Source: Struthio camelus (lineage: Eukaryota; Chordata; Aves; Struthioniformes; Struthionidae). From it: DNA of 64,000 bases. The notes under the pieces were generated by a model. The model was given only the letters and a program-made list of their open reading frames with translations, was not told the origin of the DNA and did not search any database. Positions 13,201 through 27,100 of the stretch are shown here, in pieces (position 1 is the stretch's first letter; every line of letters begins with the position of its first letter). Both the position numbers and the translations under genes were made by a program. Location of the stretch: assembly GCF_040807025.1 (NCBI RefSeq), contig NC_090942.1, positions 194,488,247-194,552,246 on the forward strand. Reading direction: 5' to 3'.

Positions 13201-15153
13201 TTGGTCTTGTTCTTCCTGACTCAAGGGGCCTAGTTCAGGCTCCTTGGACTGCTACTAGGCTCCCCCATATAATGTGGTATAAAATACTGCAGTGCTTTGA
13301 TTCTAGCAGTTTTAGAGAAGAAAGCACTACGACGAAACGTCACTACTGTCTTCTACTATCTACTAGGTGATTTTACAGAAGATGGAGCCAGCTGCTTCCC
13401 AGAGGTGCACAGTGAAAACACGAGGAACAATTGATAGAAGTTACACTAAGGAAAATTCTGATTAGATATTAAAGTAAAAATTCTCACCAGGAGCTTTGTC
13501 AAAAACTGAACATATTACCCAGAAAATCTGTGGAATCTCCACCCTTGGAAATACTCAACCAGACAAGGCCCTAGAAAATTAACATCTAAGTGAGCTTACT
13601 TTGAGCCTTCCACCCTAACTTATTAAATGGTTCAATGACTCCAGCAGTTCAGTGCTGACCCATTCCCAGCTTGGTGCTAGAACTGGACTCCTTCCAGCTC
13701 GGCTTTCCTCCTGGACCTGTAGTTCCTGTATTCCTTATTACCAACTTAGTTTCAGTAAGAGACTTGCAAGATGGCAAACGGCATCATGCAGGACATCCTT
13801 CTGCTCTGCTTCACTGGATGAATCTTTTCAAGCTGGTCAAATTTAAAATCCAAGTCCAATCATCATTTAGGTGTGCAGGAAGTGGGCACAAATCACCAGT
13901 GAAGTCAATAATAGTTCTCATGACAGCTTTTCAGGGTTATCTGCCCCCTTGGAATGCAGGAGAGCTTAGCTGAGAGAAAAGTAAAGACCTTACTAGAACA
14001 GCACTTCTGAGCACATATGAGCAATTTAAAAGCCAAGGACTGAGAAAACTTTCAGGTTAAGTTGTAAGGCAGTGAATCTGACTAAGTTCTTTACACGGTT
14101 AGAGTCCTAGAAAGAAGACAGACTAGATTGGTATCTGGAATTTATTTGGTTTTAATTTTGGCCTCCTGGTCCCATCCTGGTTAAAATGTGTTCACACAAG
14201 TATACATTAGGCAAAGTTATGAGGAAAATAAGAAAGTTTGATTCTTTTCTAATTACTCAAGTAAAATTAAGATTTACATGTATGTAATTTAGAGGGCTGG
14301 TCCCCAAGCTGCGGCCTTTAAACTCCTGGTTAGTCCACAAGGCTATGAAAACTGGAAGGTAGTTTAAGTGCTTAATTCATAAATATTTCTAAGAATTTAT
14401 GCTGATCTGAGTAAAGCATTCAGTGCTCTGTTGATCCTAGTGGCCTGGGATTCACTGGTTTAGAACTTGAACAGAGGAAAACCGACTATTCTGACACAAA
14501 TAGGAGTGATGCAGTATACAGTTTTTCATAATACCTATTTATTAATTAAAAAAGAAACAGCCTTCTCCCCTTGCCAAAATTCAGGCCACTGTGTGATCTA
14601 AAGATTTTTACTAGATGACCAAAAGATTTAGGCTAGAACTCTCTTCTTTGTGAGTGTGTGCGTGTGCAGGAAGAGGGGGCCTTATTTACAGTTAAGCTTT
14701 CTGAATAAAGCTAAATTTGGCTAACAAAAAGAGTGGAAGTTAATATGCTGCTGGCTATTGAACTGAGAGATCGCTATCTTTATGGAAATTAGCCTTGCAC
14801 ACTCTAAGAAAAAAAACATTAGCTGGTAATTTGTTTTAAAAATCTATTCTAGCTTTCAATCAAAAAACCAATGAAAAACCAACCTCACATCTGCTGCATA
14901 TGCCCAGCACCTAACTTCTAAGTTTAGATGAACTACTTGAATAAAATTAAAGCCTTAGGACTAAAATTATAAATGATAGCAGAACCTATATTTCAAAGCA
15001 TTCAGGCAAGAAGAAATTTTGGTGATTAAAACTAATTAGAGCTAAGTATTTGCTTTTAGCAATTTATGATGACTCACAGGATAACATTCTTGTAAGTAAA
15101 GTTCTGTTTCTCAAGGCTTAGAAACTAATACTCTATTACTACCAGTTCATAAA

Positions 15154-15197
<44 letters not shown>

Positions 15198-18100
15198 ATA
15201 TATATATTTATTTATTTGCACTAGTCAAACTATTATAAATGAAGAAAGTCTTCCTAGACATGTAATTTAGCTATTCTTGAAGAGCAGGACTGGTTAGTTA
15301 GCTAAAGGTTAGCTAAAGAATTTAGATGAGTATCTACTGTGTCATGAAATTAATAATATTCTTTCCCATGTCTCAGCAATAACACCACAATATGAAATTG
15401 TAAAATGCTTACCATTGCAGCCTTCAAGGACACTGAATCCAGACTTGGCAAATTTGAAAGAGGACCCTAAGAGTTGGTAGTCAAAGGGAAAAAAAATTTT
15501 ATTAAAATATGGAAAATGACATGAAACAATGCTACAGTAAGTCCAGTACTAATTGCTACTTATTTAGGAAACCACCAGGATTTTACGTGTTTGGAAACTG
15601 AATCACTACACCAATACTGGAATGCTGTAACAGTTCGTTTGTATTCCATCACTTCCTTAAATTAAAAATAGCCAACAGCGAGTTCTTCGTGTGTCCATTC
15701 AGACCCTTTTCTTTCTTCTTTACCATTAACTGACAAGGTCAGGAAAAAAACCTTCCACAAGGTTCAGGACAATAACTGAACTGTAACGTTCTCCACATTC
15801 CTTTAGCACTGTGGAATTACATAGGGCAACTTCCTTCTAAATCATCTGCTCCTGGACACTGCAGAATTCAAGCCTACTTGCAAATAAGTTTTCTTTACTC
15901 CTATGGCATTATGATGCATACATGCTGCATAACACCACAGTAAATCCCGCAACAACCTCATCCCAGCAGCCAGGCAGCTTGACAGACTTGAATGAAAATA
16001 CTACCAGAAAGTCTATCCACACTCTATTAAACAATCTGCAATGAGCCCTCAGCTACAGCAGAATTTGAAATTGGTTTTAGAATAGGAGATAAATTCATGA
16101 CTAGAAAACCAAGTGGAATTTGTAATCAGCTAGCTAGTGCACTTAAAATGGTTCCCTTTAAAAATCTCTGTTGAGTTTGAGTAATTTATGCAGAAGTGTT
16201 GGCCGAAGAAAAAATATGAAGCTCTCCAAGACAGTACTGCTTGCTCCAGAGACACATTTCTTCACTTTCAGTCAGAACTAACTTTATGACCATGAAAGGA
16301 CATAAGTGTAGGCGAAGGGAAGAACATGGGGTGTATGAAAAGTTATCCTAAGAACTGTGGTTCACAAAAATAAAAGAGCAGGAATTGCAATTTTCAGCTT
16401 ATTCTGAAAAAAATCTTATGTTGTCACTTTCATAATCTCACTGTCTTGGTGCTAGAACAGCCAGAGCAATGAATAAACACACAAAAATAAGACCTTATGA
16501 TTTCTCATTGATATTAATTCGCCAATTTTTCACAGGACAAAAAAAAAAAACAACCAAAAAAACCACAGTAGTAATTGTCTAATGCATCCATGGTAGCTAC
16601 TTGGTGTATGGTGTTAACACACGTGATGAGAAAGACCTGGATGCTGTATGCACAGTAGGTCCAATATGTTCTGAACGTCATGTAGGTGGTATTCATATTC
16701 ACTTCTTGCGTTTTAGAGTCAACTTTACTCAGACACGTTTTGAGACATATTAACCAGCTATACAGTTATTCTGAGAATGCAGAGAATGCCTGTAGTGTAC
16801 AGAACCTGCTGATGGCACTCAGATCAGCTGCACAGAAGGACTGACATATTCAAAACCTGCTTGGCTTGCTGTACATGCAATGTAGGGGAAATTTGTACTT
16901 GGAAGGTGCATTTGGCTAGTAGTCCATGTGAAAACAAATCAGCAAGTACTACTGAGTTTTTGCTCAGGAAACTTATTTTTCAAAAATATTACTGCCAAAA
17001 TTGGTATAGCTGGCAGGTGTGCAGTACCGCCTGAGCATACACATTATATCAGCTTACCTGTTCTGGTTTATGTTGTTGCACAGTGTTATATATGTAACTT
17101 AGACCAGCTCTAGTTAACACATAGGAAGCTTGTTCATTTATGAGTGTATCTAAATGAGCTTCAATCTGAAATTTTAAGCATAAGACGTTTATAAAATGTG
17201 CATGTAAATGTTAAATAGAACAAGTTATAGGGTTAAAGAAAAGGTTTAGCTATCATCTAAGAAACACAAACAGGAAAAGGAGAATGATAACCAAAAAAAG
17301 AAATACTACAAATACATACAGCATAACTATTTTATCATTCATTTATATGTTTCAAATTATGAGAAGTCAGAAAAAAAAGTTAACTTTCATCACATACGGC
17401 TAATAAAAGAGACCAATTTTTTTGTATTTGTAAAGCCAAGAGCCCTAAAAATTAAGAACGACAAAGTTCTAATCTTATAAATTTATCTGTGGCATTTTGT
17501 TCATTGATACATTTTTATTTTGTTCATTTATTCACTGAAAATATGTGATAAAAATCAACGAAATTTTCCTGAAAATATTGGCAGCAGCATGGCAGTTTTG
17601 TTATAAACAACAAAAATCAGTTTTTCATGAGGAAAATAAAATTCAAACTAAATCATGATCTTTTGAATTCAATACTGATAACCAAGTATTTGAAAAAAAC
17701 GTTAATTGAAAGGACCTACCAAAATAGAAAATGAAATTGCAGCTATCAATTTTGCTTTAAATCTCCTCCTACAAAAATGTCTTTTATAAAAGAAAAGATC
17801 TCTAATCACGTTCATAAATATATTTTACATTCTTAGTATAACCTTCACTTCACAGAGAAATCAATGAATCCAGTCACAGCTGCAGCAATCTGAGTATTCT
17901 CAGAAAGAGTTGGGAATATATACATTATTACTTCATTTTTATAGGTAACTATCTCACATTTGTTTTATTTCTCTTTCTCAAGGAAAAGAAAAAATTTATA
18001 ATTTATCAAGCTCTCGCAAGAGTTATGTACCTGATATTCTAGAGTTCACGTTTTTACTTCCTGAATTTGTTTAGAAAAATGCATCTTTTTTTCTTAATTT

Positions 18101-21100
18101 AAAATGCCTTCAAGAGACATTTTCTATAAAGAATGCTGTTCTTATTAAATAGGCTATTCTAACTCCACTTTAATAACCTACTTATGTATAATCTTAAGAC
18201 TTTTTTCAATCTATTCCTATATTTGTAAAACTGCTGAAGAAAGCAAATAGTTTTAAAATGTACAACCTTCAGTTACTGCTTATTTGAAGAATAAATAAAT
18301 TACAACAGTTAATGTAGGGGGAAAAAAAGCTGTGATAGCGAAGATTTGAGACCCCCTGGAGAGAGTTGGGGGGGGATCTTTTTTATGTCAGAGTTAACCA
18401 GTGCTAGAAATTCTAATTAGGAGTAGATGGTAAAAGACAGCTCATGGCTGATCTTTATTTGACGCCTTCTGATAAGAAGTTGTGACTTTCTTCCAAATCC
18501 CCTAACCTCAAAAGTTCTCCTGAGACGTATTACAGAGATGTTCATGTAGCAAAACCTATAAATGGGCAGCGCTCAAGTCTTCCCAAGTCAATGGTTTATA
18601 AACTACATTTCAATTTCAAAATAGTACCAAATATAAACTATTATCCTGACATGTTAAGTGAAACCAACAAACAAATGAGACAGGAAGGGAAGAAGGGAAC
18701 GTTGAAATAGTAAGTTAATCTATGCTGTATTCTAATATTAGCACCCCCCTATGATGGAATACAGCCAACTATTTGACTGTTAAGAGCCTTCGACTTTCAT
18801 TTGCTTCATCTCATGCAGTTTGCAGACAAGTATTAGAATGATTAGGATAACAGAAATTTTCACTGATATGAGTTTGTCTGTAACTAAAAACAAAAAAAGC
18901 ACTCCATCTTCTAATCTTTTCGTTGTTGTTTTATAAAATTGTGTTTTTTAAATAAAATTATAAAACACATTGTGCCTCATCAGCTCTGATAACAGAGATT
19001 GCAACCAAGACCAGGTGAGAACACTTCTTATCCTAACGGTCCCTTGATTTAGACTTGAAGCAAAACAAATATTATAAGTATGCTCATTTCACAGCTTACA
19101 GCCTGCAAAATCAGGAAAAAGCTCATTTTCTATTTGGGCTGTTAATGCTTACCTGAAACTGTAACATTTCTAGACGTTTGTCAGTGAACTCAAAGAGAGC
19201 CAAAGTTGTCTTCATCATATAAAGCGAATTTACCATGAAGGTTGCCATATCAGCTGTCCCTAAATTACTAGCAGACATAGTACACATCTGTAATAATGGA
19301 TCTAGCACGCAAGACAGAACCTAAAACAGAAAACACAGACAAGGGGAAGGTGGGATGGGAGAGTCATGTAATATGAGGCTTTCCAGCTCATTCTGTCTCT
19401 ATCACACATTTATTCCCCAAAGCAGAATAAAGAGAAATGAGAGTTTCCAACTGTGAAAGCAGTTTTCTACTGGATTTGTCAGCAGGTGATCAGCTACCAT
19501 AGTGATGGGTAAAGTACAAAAACCTGAGAGAACAGATTCTAACCTAGCAGGAGGAAGAGTAACCCACATTAGATAATTGGCAACTGTGCAATCTTCAGGG
19601 AGTATTTACTTAATGGAGTAGTAATTGGATAATAGAATTTAGATACTGTGTTAGACTAGCACTCCATACTGTACTGTAATTACCCACTTTGTTAGTCACC
19701 ATCTTATTCGTGTTAAAAACCGGGGTTTGGGAAAAGTCTCCAAAATGGCAGTAGACAAAAAAAGACTTATGTTTCACCCATCTTTTGTGTACCAAGACTA
19801 GCTTTTTTTTTTTTTTCCTAAGCTGTCAAACATCCTTATACCTGCACAAAGTCAGCTTGACGGGCATCCAACGGAACAACAGATGAGTCGTGAGATGCCA
19901 GAACCTCCCGCAGCAAGGTAAGCGTTTGATTTAGTGCAGAGCTTGGGCCAAGATCTGGAGGTGGGAGTTCAACCTAAGGAACAAGACAGTCTCTTTTTTT
20001 CTGTATTCCATTTACAGCAAACAATATGCAATCTGGTAAGACACATACAACCAGCTAATAGCAAAGTCACATGTTGCAGAGAACGACTTCAACTTCTGAC
20101 AGTTGAGATCTAGTATTTTTCAGGTAATAATTGCCTGCAACTTTCAGCATAATCATCTCGTTCAATGACAAACAAGCAAAACTGAATTCCTCTTTCCACT
20201 CAAACTGTGCCTATTTTATAATCTAGCAAGCTAGACAAACTACAACTCTATATTTGTTAGACTGGGTACCAAACAACAGCCATGTTGCTTGGTGCCACTG
20301 AGTTCACCTTGAGCAGGACTTCCCATAAACACTCCAGAACCTAGTGCAGGCGGAGCTCTGGGATATCAGGCCTATCCTGCAATGCCTGGATGAAGCTAAA
20401 CGGCTTCTTGATAAGGCTGCATAGCCACTGTCATGCTGAGCGACCGGGTATGAGAGCTGCTATGGGCAGCCAGAGTCATATATGCAACAGGCTCAACTGC
20501 TACCAAGTCTGTATCTTAAATTACTGCTACATAAGTTAACTGGGTACAAAATAACCTAAGTATGCCTATATAAGCTGTGATGATACTGCAAGAACTGACA
20601 TGCAGGCTTATCTCAAACATGAGAAATGTGAATCAGGGATGTTTAAAAAAATAGAAAGAAAAAAGTTCGTAAAGTTTAGAGAATCTCTTCCCCCCCTCCC
20701 ACCCCCGCCCCCGACTTTTTGAGGCAGGTTATAAAGTACCTGAAATGAACTAAAAGTCTGTGCTATTTTTAACATATTTCAGACTTTCATTGTAACAGGC
20801 AAATAGCCACTGTATCATTTGTAAAATCTTTATGTAATATGCAACCTAGCATACTTTTCCTCAAGCACATTCCTAGTGCTTCAGTTTAAATGTAGCTGCA
20901 GCTTCTCCTTCTCAATGTAGCCCCAAATCGGCTTCCAGCTGCCTCCAGTTCCCCACCCAAACCCAGCTCGCTGGCCTCAGTTCTTCCTGACAACACTCCT
21001 TTTCCTTCTTTTCTCTGTCTCCTGCCTGCCCCAGGGCAAATACAGATATGGCTGGATCATGGGGAGTAAGGAGAACCTGAGGAATACAGAGCATGTGAGC

Positions 21101-24100
21101 ACCTCAAGGCACAATCTCTTTCCAGGATAAGGGAGAGCTATGCTTGCCCTGCCTTGGGACTAGCCTGACCATCTCACTCAAGGTATCTGAGTGCAGCAAA
21201 GCAAGGCACTATGCACTTCCGCAGACCTCTTAAGACTCCAGGTCAACAAGGAAAGAAGGTAACCTTAGATGGACCATACGCTACTGCCACAGGCAGTATG
21301 TTCCATACCTTCCGGAATAACAACTATTCATTAATAGCATAATAAATGAAATGAGTTTTCAGGGCTGAGGGCGGGGGGAGATTAAAGAGGCAGAGATTGA
21401 TGGCCAAAGAATTCAAGGAGAGCGTAACAGACTTCTTTCGAGCACAGCATTCCAGAGGCGCCTTGACACGAATCTGTACCTAAAGAGCATGCCACTAGGG
21501 AAAGAAGAAATTTAAGTCTGTTTCCTTTGAACCTGGTCCAGCTTTCACACTTGGTACATTTAGAAAACATTGAAGATACTCCAAATGTCCACACATTGTT
21601 GCTAGGACGGATCAAAAAAAAAATTTTAGTGCATCCCTCTGGATACAAAGTGTTTCACCACACTTGCTTTCCTAGAGATATTACACTGAATTGGGGGAAC
21701 TAGTGGAAAACTAAAGCTAATAATCTCAGAGAACAATTGTCGTTCAGCCTAAACAGTCTTGAAAGTTTAAAATGAGTATTCTCCTAGTAGTGAAGAAACA
21801 GTAATTCAGAAAAGGCACTTATTCAGTGCTGATTAGTACCAAAATTTACTGAAATTTACAGCAGCGAGTGACTTCCTGTTTATTCTTGTTTATTATTAGG
21901 GGTATTGATTGTGCCCTGGACACACTGTTCTCAGACCTGAACTAGACCGTGTTCATGGATATTTTGGCATTAATTTGAGACTAGAGCCTGATGGGGTTTT
22001 CACTTCCAACACACACAAAGATCACGGCAAAGATAATTTCTGTGCAAAGAAGCCTGAACTTTTGTTCCCTGAAGTAACTGATAGTCAGAAGCTTCTAAAT
22101 TAGCTTCATCTTCCATTTATTCTGTTCTTTTAAAATTCACTGTCTTCTAAATGGGAACAACATTACGGAAGAAGAAAACACTGCAAGGAAAAAAGGTTAA
22201 GACCATTATATTTTACTGGAGGTTAGCTTGAAATTCCTGACTACTTCAGCAAAGGTAGAATTACCAGTAAGCGGGAGCAAAAATAAAGCAATGCTAAAGC
22301 CGTTTTGAACATTCTCTTTTTTTACATCAATATAGGTAGAAATGTTATTTCCGAATTAAAGAATGAAAATTTAAAAAATAAAGTATCTTAATTTAGAGAA
22401 GAACTCACCAACATCAATTTATGAGAACTAAGTTGTTATTCCAATTAAAAAGAAAACAAAAGAAAATGAGTCCCTGAATATTTTATATGCACTAAAATAT
22501 TACTATATCTAATGCTGTTTCCAGAGTAATAGATTTGAAATGCATGCTGAATTCTATTTTTGAAGTAGCAACTTCAAATGCAAGCCAGACAGGAGCTCTT
22601 TTCTAACTAAAAGACTCTCAGAAAAGTTCTATAACGGCTAGCTTAGTACTGTTGACACAGTACTAAGTGTCTAATTATAGACACTACTAAGTTACAAGCA
22701 GCAGTTCTCAGTTCTGCGAAAGCAAGGTCAACTAGATGTCCACCCATCCAAAAAACCCTCCCCAAATTCCTAATTTTAAAAATCCAATATACAAAACAGA
22801 AATCAATTCTCTGAAATAACAATGGACACCGAAAGTAGTACACAAGTTTTAGTATAAAAGATTGTGTCGTCATTTAAACTCTCAAGCTCTGAACTGCAAA
22901 GTTTTGCGTATCAATCAGGGAGGAATAATTACTAAGTAAATAATCTTCCTCCCAAGATAAAATCCAAAGCAGGTGTCTTAGCCTATGAGAGAAAGTAGCG
23001 GAAATGATGTCTTGGAGGATTTAATAAACAGCAAAGGGAAGCACAAAAAAGTGGCAGTATCAACAATCAAGAAGAGAGTATATGGTACATTAATAGCTTC
23101 CCTCTCTCATTTATGAAGAGGGCTAAATGCAAAAGAAGAAAATCACACACAATTTTTGCTCCTATCAAATACATTAAGTTCTAGCAAGGACTGGAGTGGA
23201 GTAGAGCAGCTTTGCTGGAAGCTCATATGTGCACCTGCAAGCACTGAAAATCCTGTACAATCAAGCAATCAAAACTATTTATATACTTCCCTACCTGAAG
23301 ATTATGAAGTTATGGTGATATCAAGTAAAACAAGAAAGTAATTTAAAAACATTCCTCCTCAAAAATACTGCCCAGAACGATAAACAAGAGGTTGACAGCT
23401 TTTTAAAGGGCCTAATCTGCTTTTAACGGAGTCCTTTAAGAACCTCATTGGCAAGGAGGTGGAGAAAAAGCACTAAAGAGGTGGAATCTTGGGAAAAGAT
23501 ATCTGGATATTTCATCCTAGTGGTTACACCTGTTATGTGTCTACTACGGACTAAGTTTACTCTACAAATTGAGATCACTTTGGTTAAGACAGCAGCAGCA
23601 TAAGAAACTTGAGTGCAAATCTACCAGGCAAGCTCCAGAGAATCACAGAATCACAGAATCGTTTAGGTTGGAAGGGACCTCTGGAGATCATCTAGTCCAA
23701 CCTCCCTGCTCAAGCAGGGTCACCTAGAGCATATTGCCCAGGATCACATCCAGACGGCTTTTGAATATCTCCAGCGAAGGAGACTCCACCACCTCTCTGG
23801 GCAACCTGTTCCAATGCTCTGTCACCCTCACAGTGAAGAAGTTTTTTCTCAGGTTCAGATGGAACTTCCTGTGGTTCAGTTTCTGCCCGTTGCCTCTTGT
23901 CCTGTTGCTGGGCACCACGGAGAAGAGGCTGGCCTCATCCTCTTGACACTCCCCCTTCAGATACTTGTACACGTTGATGAGATCCCCTCTCAGTCTTCTC
24001 TTCTCCAGACTCAACAGGCCCAGCTCTTGCAATCTTTCTTCATAGGAGAGATGCTCCAGCCCTCTAATCATCTTGGTAGCCCTCCGCTGGACTCTCTCCA

Positions 24101-27100
24101 GCAGGGCCATGTCTCTCTTGTACTGGGGAGCCCAGAACTGCACACAGGACTCCAGGTGAGGCCTCCCCAGGACTGAGTAGAGGGGCAGGATCACCTCCCT
24201 CCACCTGCTGGCAACACTCTGCCTCATGCACCCCAGGAGACCTTTAGCTTCCTTTCCCACCAGGGCACATTGCTGGCTCATGCTTAACTTGTTGTCCACC
24301 AGCACTCCCAGGTCCTTCTCGGCAGAGCTACTTTCCAGCAGGTCAGCCCCCGCCTGTCCTGGTGCCTGGGGTTATTCCTGCCTAGGTGCAGGACCCTGCA
24401 CTTGCCTCTGTTGAACTTCAGGAGGTTCCTCTCCGCCCACCTCTCCAGCCTGTCCACGTCCCTCTGAATGGCAGCACAGTCTTCTGGTGTGTCAGCCACT
24501 CCCCTCCACTGTTGTATCATCAGCAAACTTGCTGAGGGTGCACTCTGTCCCTTCCTCAAGGTCATTGATGAATACATTGAACAAGACTGGACCCAGGACT
24601 GACCCCTGGGGGACACCACTAGCTACAGGCCTCCAACTTGACTCTGCGCCATTCATCACAACCCTCTGAGCTTGGCCATCCAGCCAGTTCTCAAGCCACC
24701 TCACCGTCCACTCATCTAGCCCACACTTCCTGAGCTTACCTAGGAGTATGTGATGGGAGACAGTGTTAAAAGCCTTGCTGAAGTCCAGAAAGACAACATC
24801 CACTGCTCTGCCCTCATCTACCCAGCCAGTCATTCCCGTCATAGAAGGCTATCAGATTGGTCAAGCATGATTTCCCTTTGGTGAATCCATGCTGACTACT
24901 CCTGATCACCTTCTTGTCCTCCAGATGCTTAGTGATGACCTCCAGGATGAGCTGTTCCATCACCTTGCCAGGGATGGAGGGGAGGCTGACAGGCCTGTAG
25001 TTTCCTGGCTCCTCTTTCTTGCCCTTTTGGAAGACTGGCGTGACGCTGGCTTTCTTCCAGTCCTCAAGCACCTCTCCTGATCTCCAGGACCTTTCCAAGA
25101 TGATGGAGAGTGGCCTAGCGATAACATCCGCCAGCTCCCTCAGCACTCGTGGGTGCATCCCGTCAGGGCCCATGGATTTATGGATGTCAAGTTTGGACAA
25201 AAGATCTCTAACCTGATCCTCCTCCACCAAGGGAGAGTCTTCCTTTCTCCAGCCTTCCTCTCTTGTCTCCAAGGTCTGGAATTCCTCAGGACTGGCCTTA
25301 CCAGTGAAGACGGAAGCAAAGAAGGCATTCAATAACTCTGCCTTCTCTGTATCCTTTGTCACCAGGGCACCTGCCCCATTCAGCAGCGGGCCCACGTTTT
25401 CCCCAGTCTTCCTTTTGCTATAGATGTATTTGAAGAAGGCCTTCTTGTTGTCCTTGACATCCCTTGCCAGATTTAATTCCAACTGGGCCTTAGCCTTCCT
25501 TGTCACATCCCTGCACGCTCTGACAACGTCCCTGTATTCCTCCCGAGTGGCCTGTCCCCTTTTCCACATTCTGTACACTTCCTTCTTCTGCTGGAGTTTT
25601 GCCAGGAGTTCCTTGCTCCTCCATGCAGGTCTTCTGCCCGCTTTGCTGGACTTCTTCCTCAGAGGGATGCACTGATCCTGAGCCTGGAGGAAGTGACGCT
25701 TGAATATTAACCAGCTTTCTTGGACCCCTCTTCCTTCTAGGGCCCTACCCCAGGAGATTCCCCTAAGTAGGTCCCTGAAGAGGCCAAAGTCAGCTCTCCT
25801 GAAGTCCAGCGTTGCAATCCTACTCATTGCCCTGCTCCCTCCTCATAGGATCCTGAACTCCACCATCTCGTGGTCACTGCAGCCAAGGCTGCCTCCAACC
25901 TTCACCTCTCCAACTAGACCTTCTTGGTTCATTAGTACAAGGTCTAGCATTGCACCTCTCCTCGTTGGCGTCTCCACCACCTGAGTCAAGAAATTATCCT
26001 CAGTGCTCTGCAGGAACCTCTTTGACTGTTTGTGCCTAGCTGTGCTGTCTTGCCAACAGATGTCAGGGTGGTTGAAGTCTCCCATGAGAACCAGGGCCTG
26101 TGATCGTGAGGCTACTTCCAGCTGTCGGTAGAAGGACTCATCGATGACTTCCTCCTGGTCAGGTGGCCTGTAGTAGACCCCCACAACAGTGTCACCCATG
26201 TTACCCTGCCCTTTAATCCTTACCCATAGGCTCTCAACTTGCTCTTCATCCACCCCGAGGCAGAGCTCCATACATTCCAGTTGCTCCCTCACATAAAGAG
26301 CAACTCCACCACCTCGCCTTCCTGGCCTGTCTTTCCTAAAAAGCACATAGCCATCCATGACAGCATCCCAGTCATGTGAACTACCCCACCATGTCTCTGT
26401 CACTGCAATGAGATCATGGCCCTGAGACCGCACACAGATCTCTAACTCTTCCTGCTTATTCCCCATGCTGCGTGCATTGGTATACAGGCATTTCAGAGAG
26501 CCACTCAAGCACGCAGGCTTCCCAGGAGAGGTGCAAGAGGATCCTCCACAGCCATGTCCCATGCTGTCTCCCCTGGCTGTATGCACCCGCTGGAGGCATC
26601 CTGACTTGAGCGGTGTTTTACTGACTCCCCTGCCACTATACCACTCCCCTTCCCCCATCCTGCCTAGTTTAAAGCCCTCCTTACCAGGCTGGCCAATCTG
26701 TTGGCAAAGACACGCGTGCCCCGCTTGGTAAGGTGGATCCCATCTCTCCCCATCAGCTGTTGATCTTCAAACAGGGTCCCATGGTCATAGAAACCAAAGC
26801 CCTGTTGCCAACACCAGCGGCGCAGCCAGCTGTTACCTTGGAAAACTCGTCTACTCCTCCTCCTGTCCTTTCCCCTCACAGGCAAGATTGAGGAGAAAAC
26901 AACCTGGGCTCCCAGACCCTTCACCACCTTTCATAAGTGTTGGGCCTTCAAGGCCAGCAGCTCAGCTGTCCACCTAAGGAACACACAAGAATCTCCAAAC
27001 CCTAAACATTTGATTTATTAACACAGAGTCAAAGGAAACATATCAGACGATACCTAAGGACTGAATACATATTCTAAACTGCTTTACTAGCATGGTTGTT

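Larger units (their letters stand above)
12723..15412 (-). other. COG6 intron 17 (2.7 kb)
   Basis: It contains a decayed CR1 fragment (13505-13640) and a (TG)18 microsatellite (15161-15196). Short open frames at 13652-13973 resemble nothing known. Confidence 0.9.
23641..26935 (-). mobile_element. CR1 LINE, long 5'-truncated copy (3.3 kb)
   Basis: CR1 is the main non-LTR retrotransposon family of birds. This copy runs on the minus strand from within ORF1 (26927) through ORF2 to a 3' tail with the octamer ATTCTGTG in about two copies at 23641-23660. A full-length CR1 is about 4.5 kb, so roughly the first 1.2 kb is missing. Readable protein segments cover the end of ORF1 and the endonuclease, reverse transcriptase and C-terminal region of ORF2. 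One in-frame stop and three frameshifts make it non-autonomous. It lies in COG6 intron 13 in sense orientation. No target-site duplication was identified, which is usual for CR1. Confidence 0.98.

Noticed and set aside
18927..18967. Inverted repeat TGTTTTATAA / TTATAAAACA as a possible RNA hairpin
   Set aside because: Arms are only 10 bp and pure AT-rich except for one pair; expected by chance in this composition.
23724..24305. A 193-codon minus-strand open frame that looks like a gene
   Set aside because: It is the C-terminal part of CR1 ORF2 ([18 protein letters not shown] region) separated by a frameshift from the RT.
24814..26658. Reverse transcriptase and endonuclease suggesting an endogenous retrovirus
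   Set aside because: An APE-type endonuclease upstream of the RT, the tail octamer and the absence of LTRs, protease or integrase identify a CR1 LINE.
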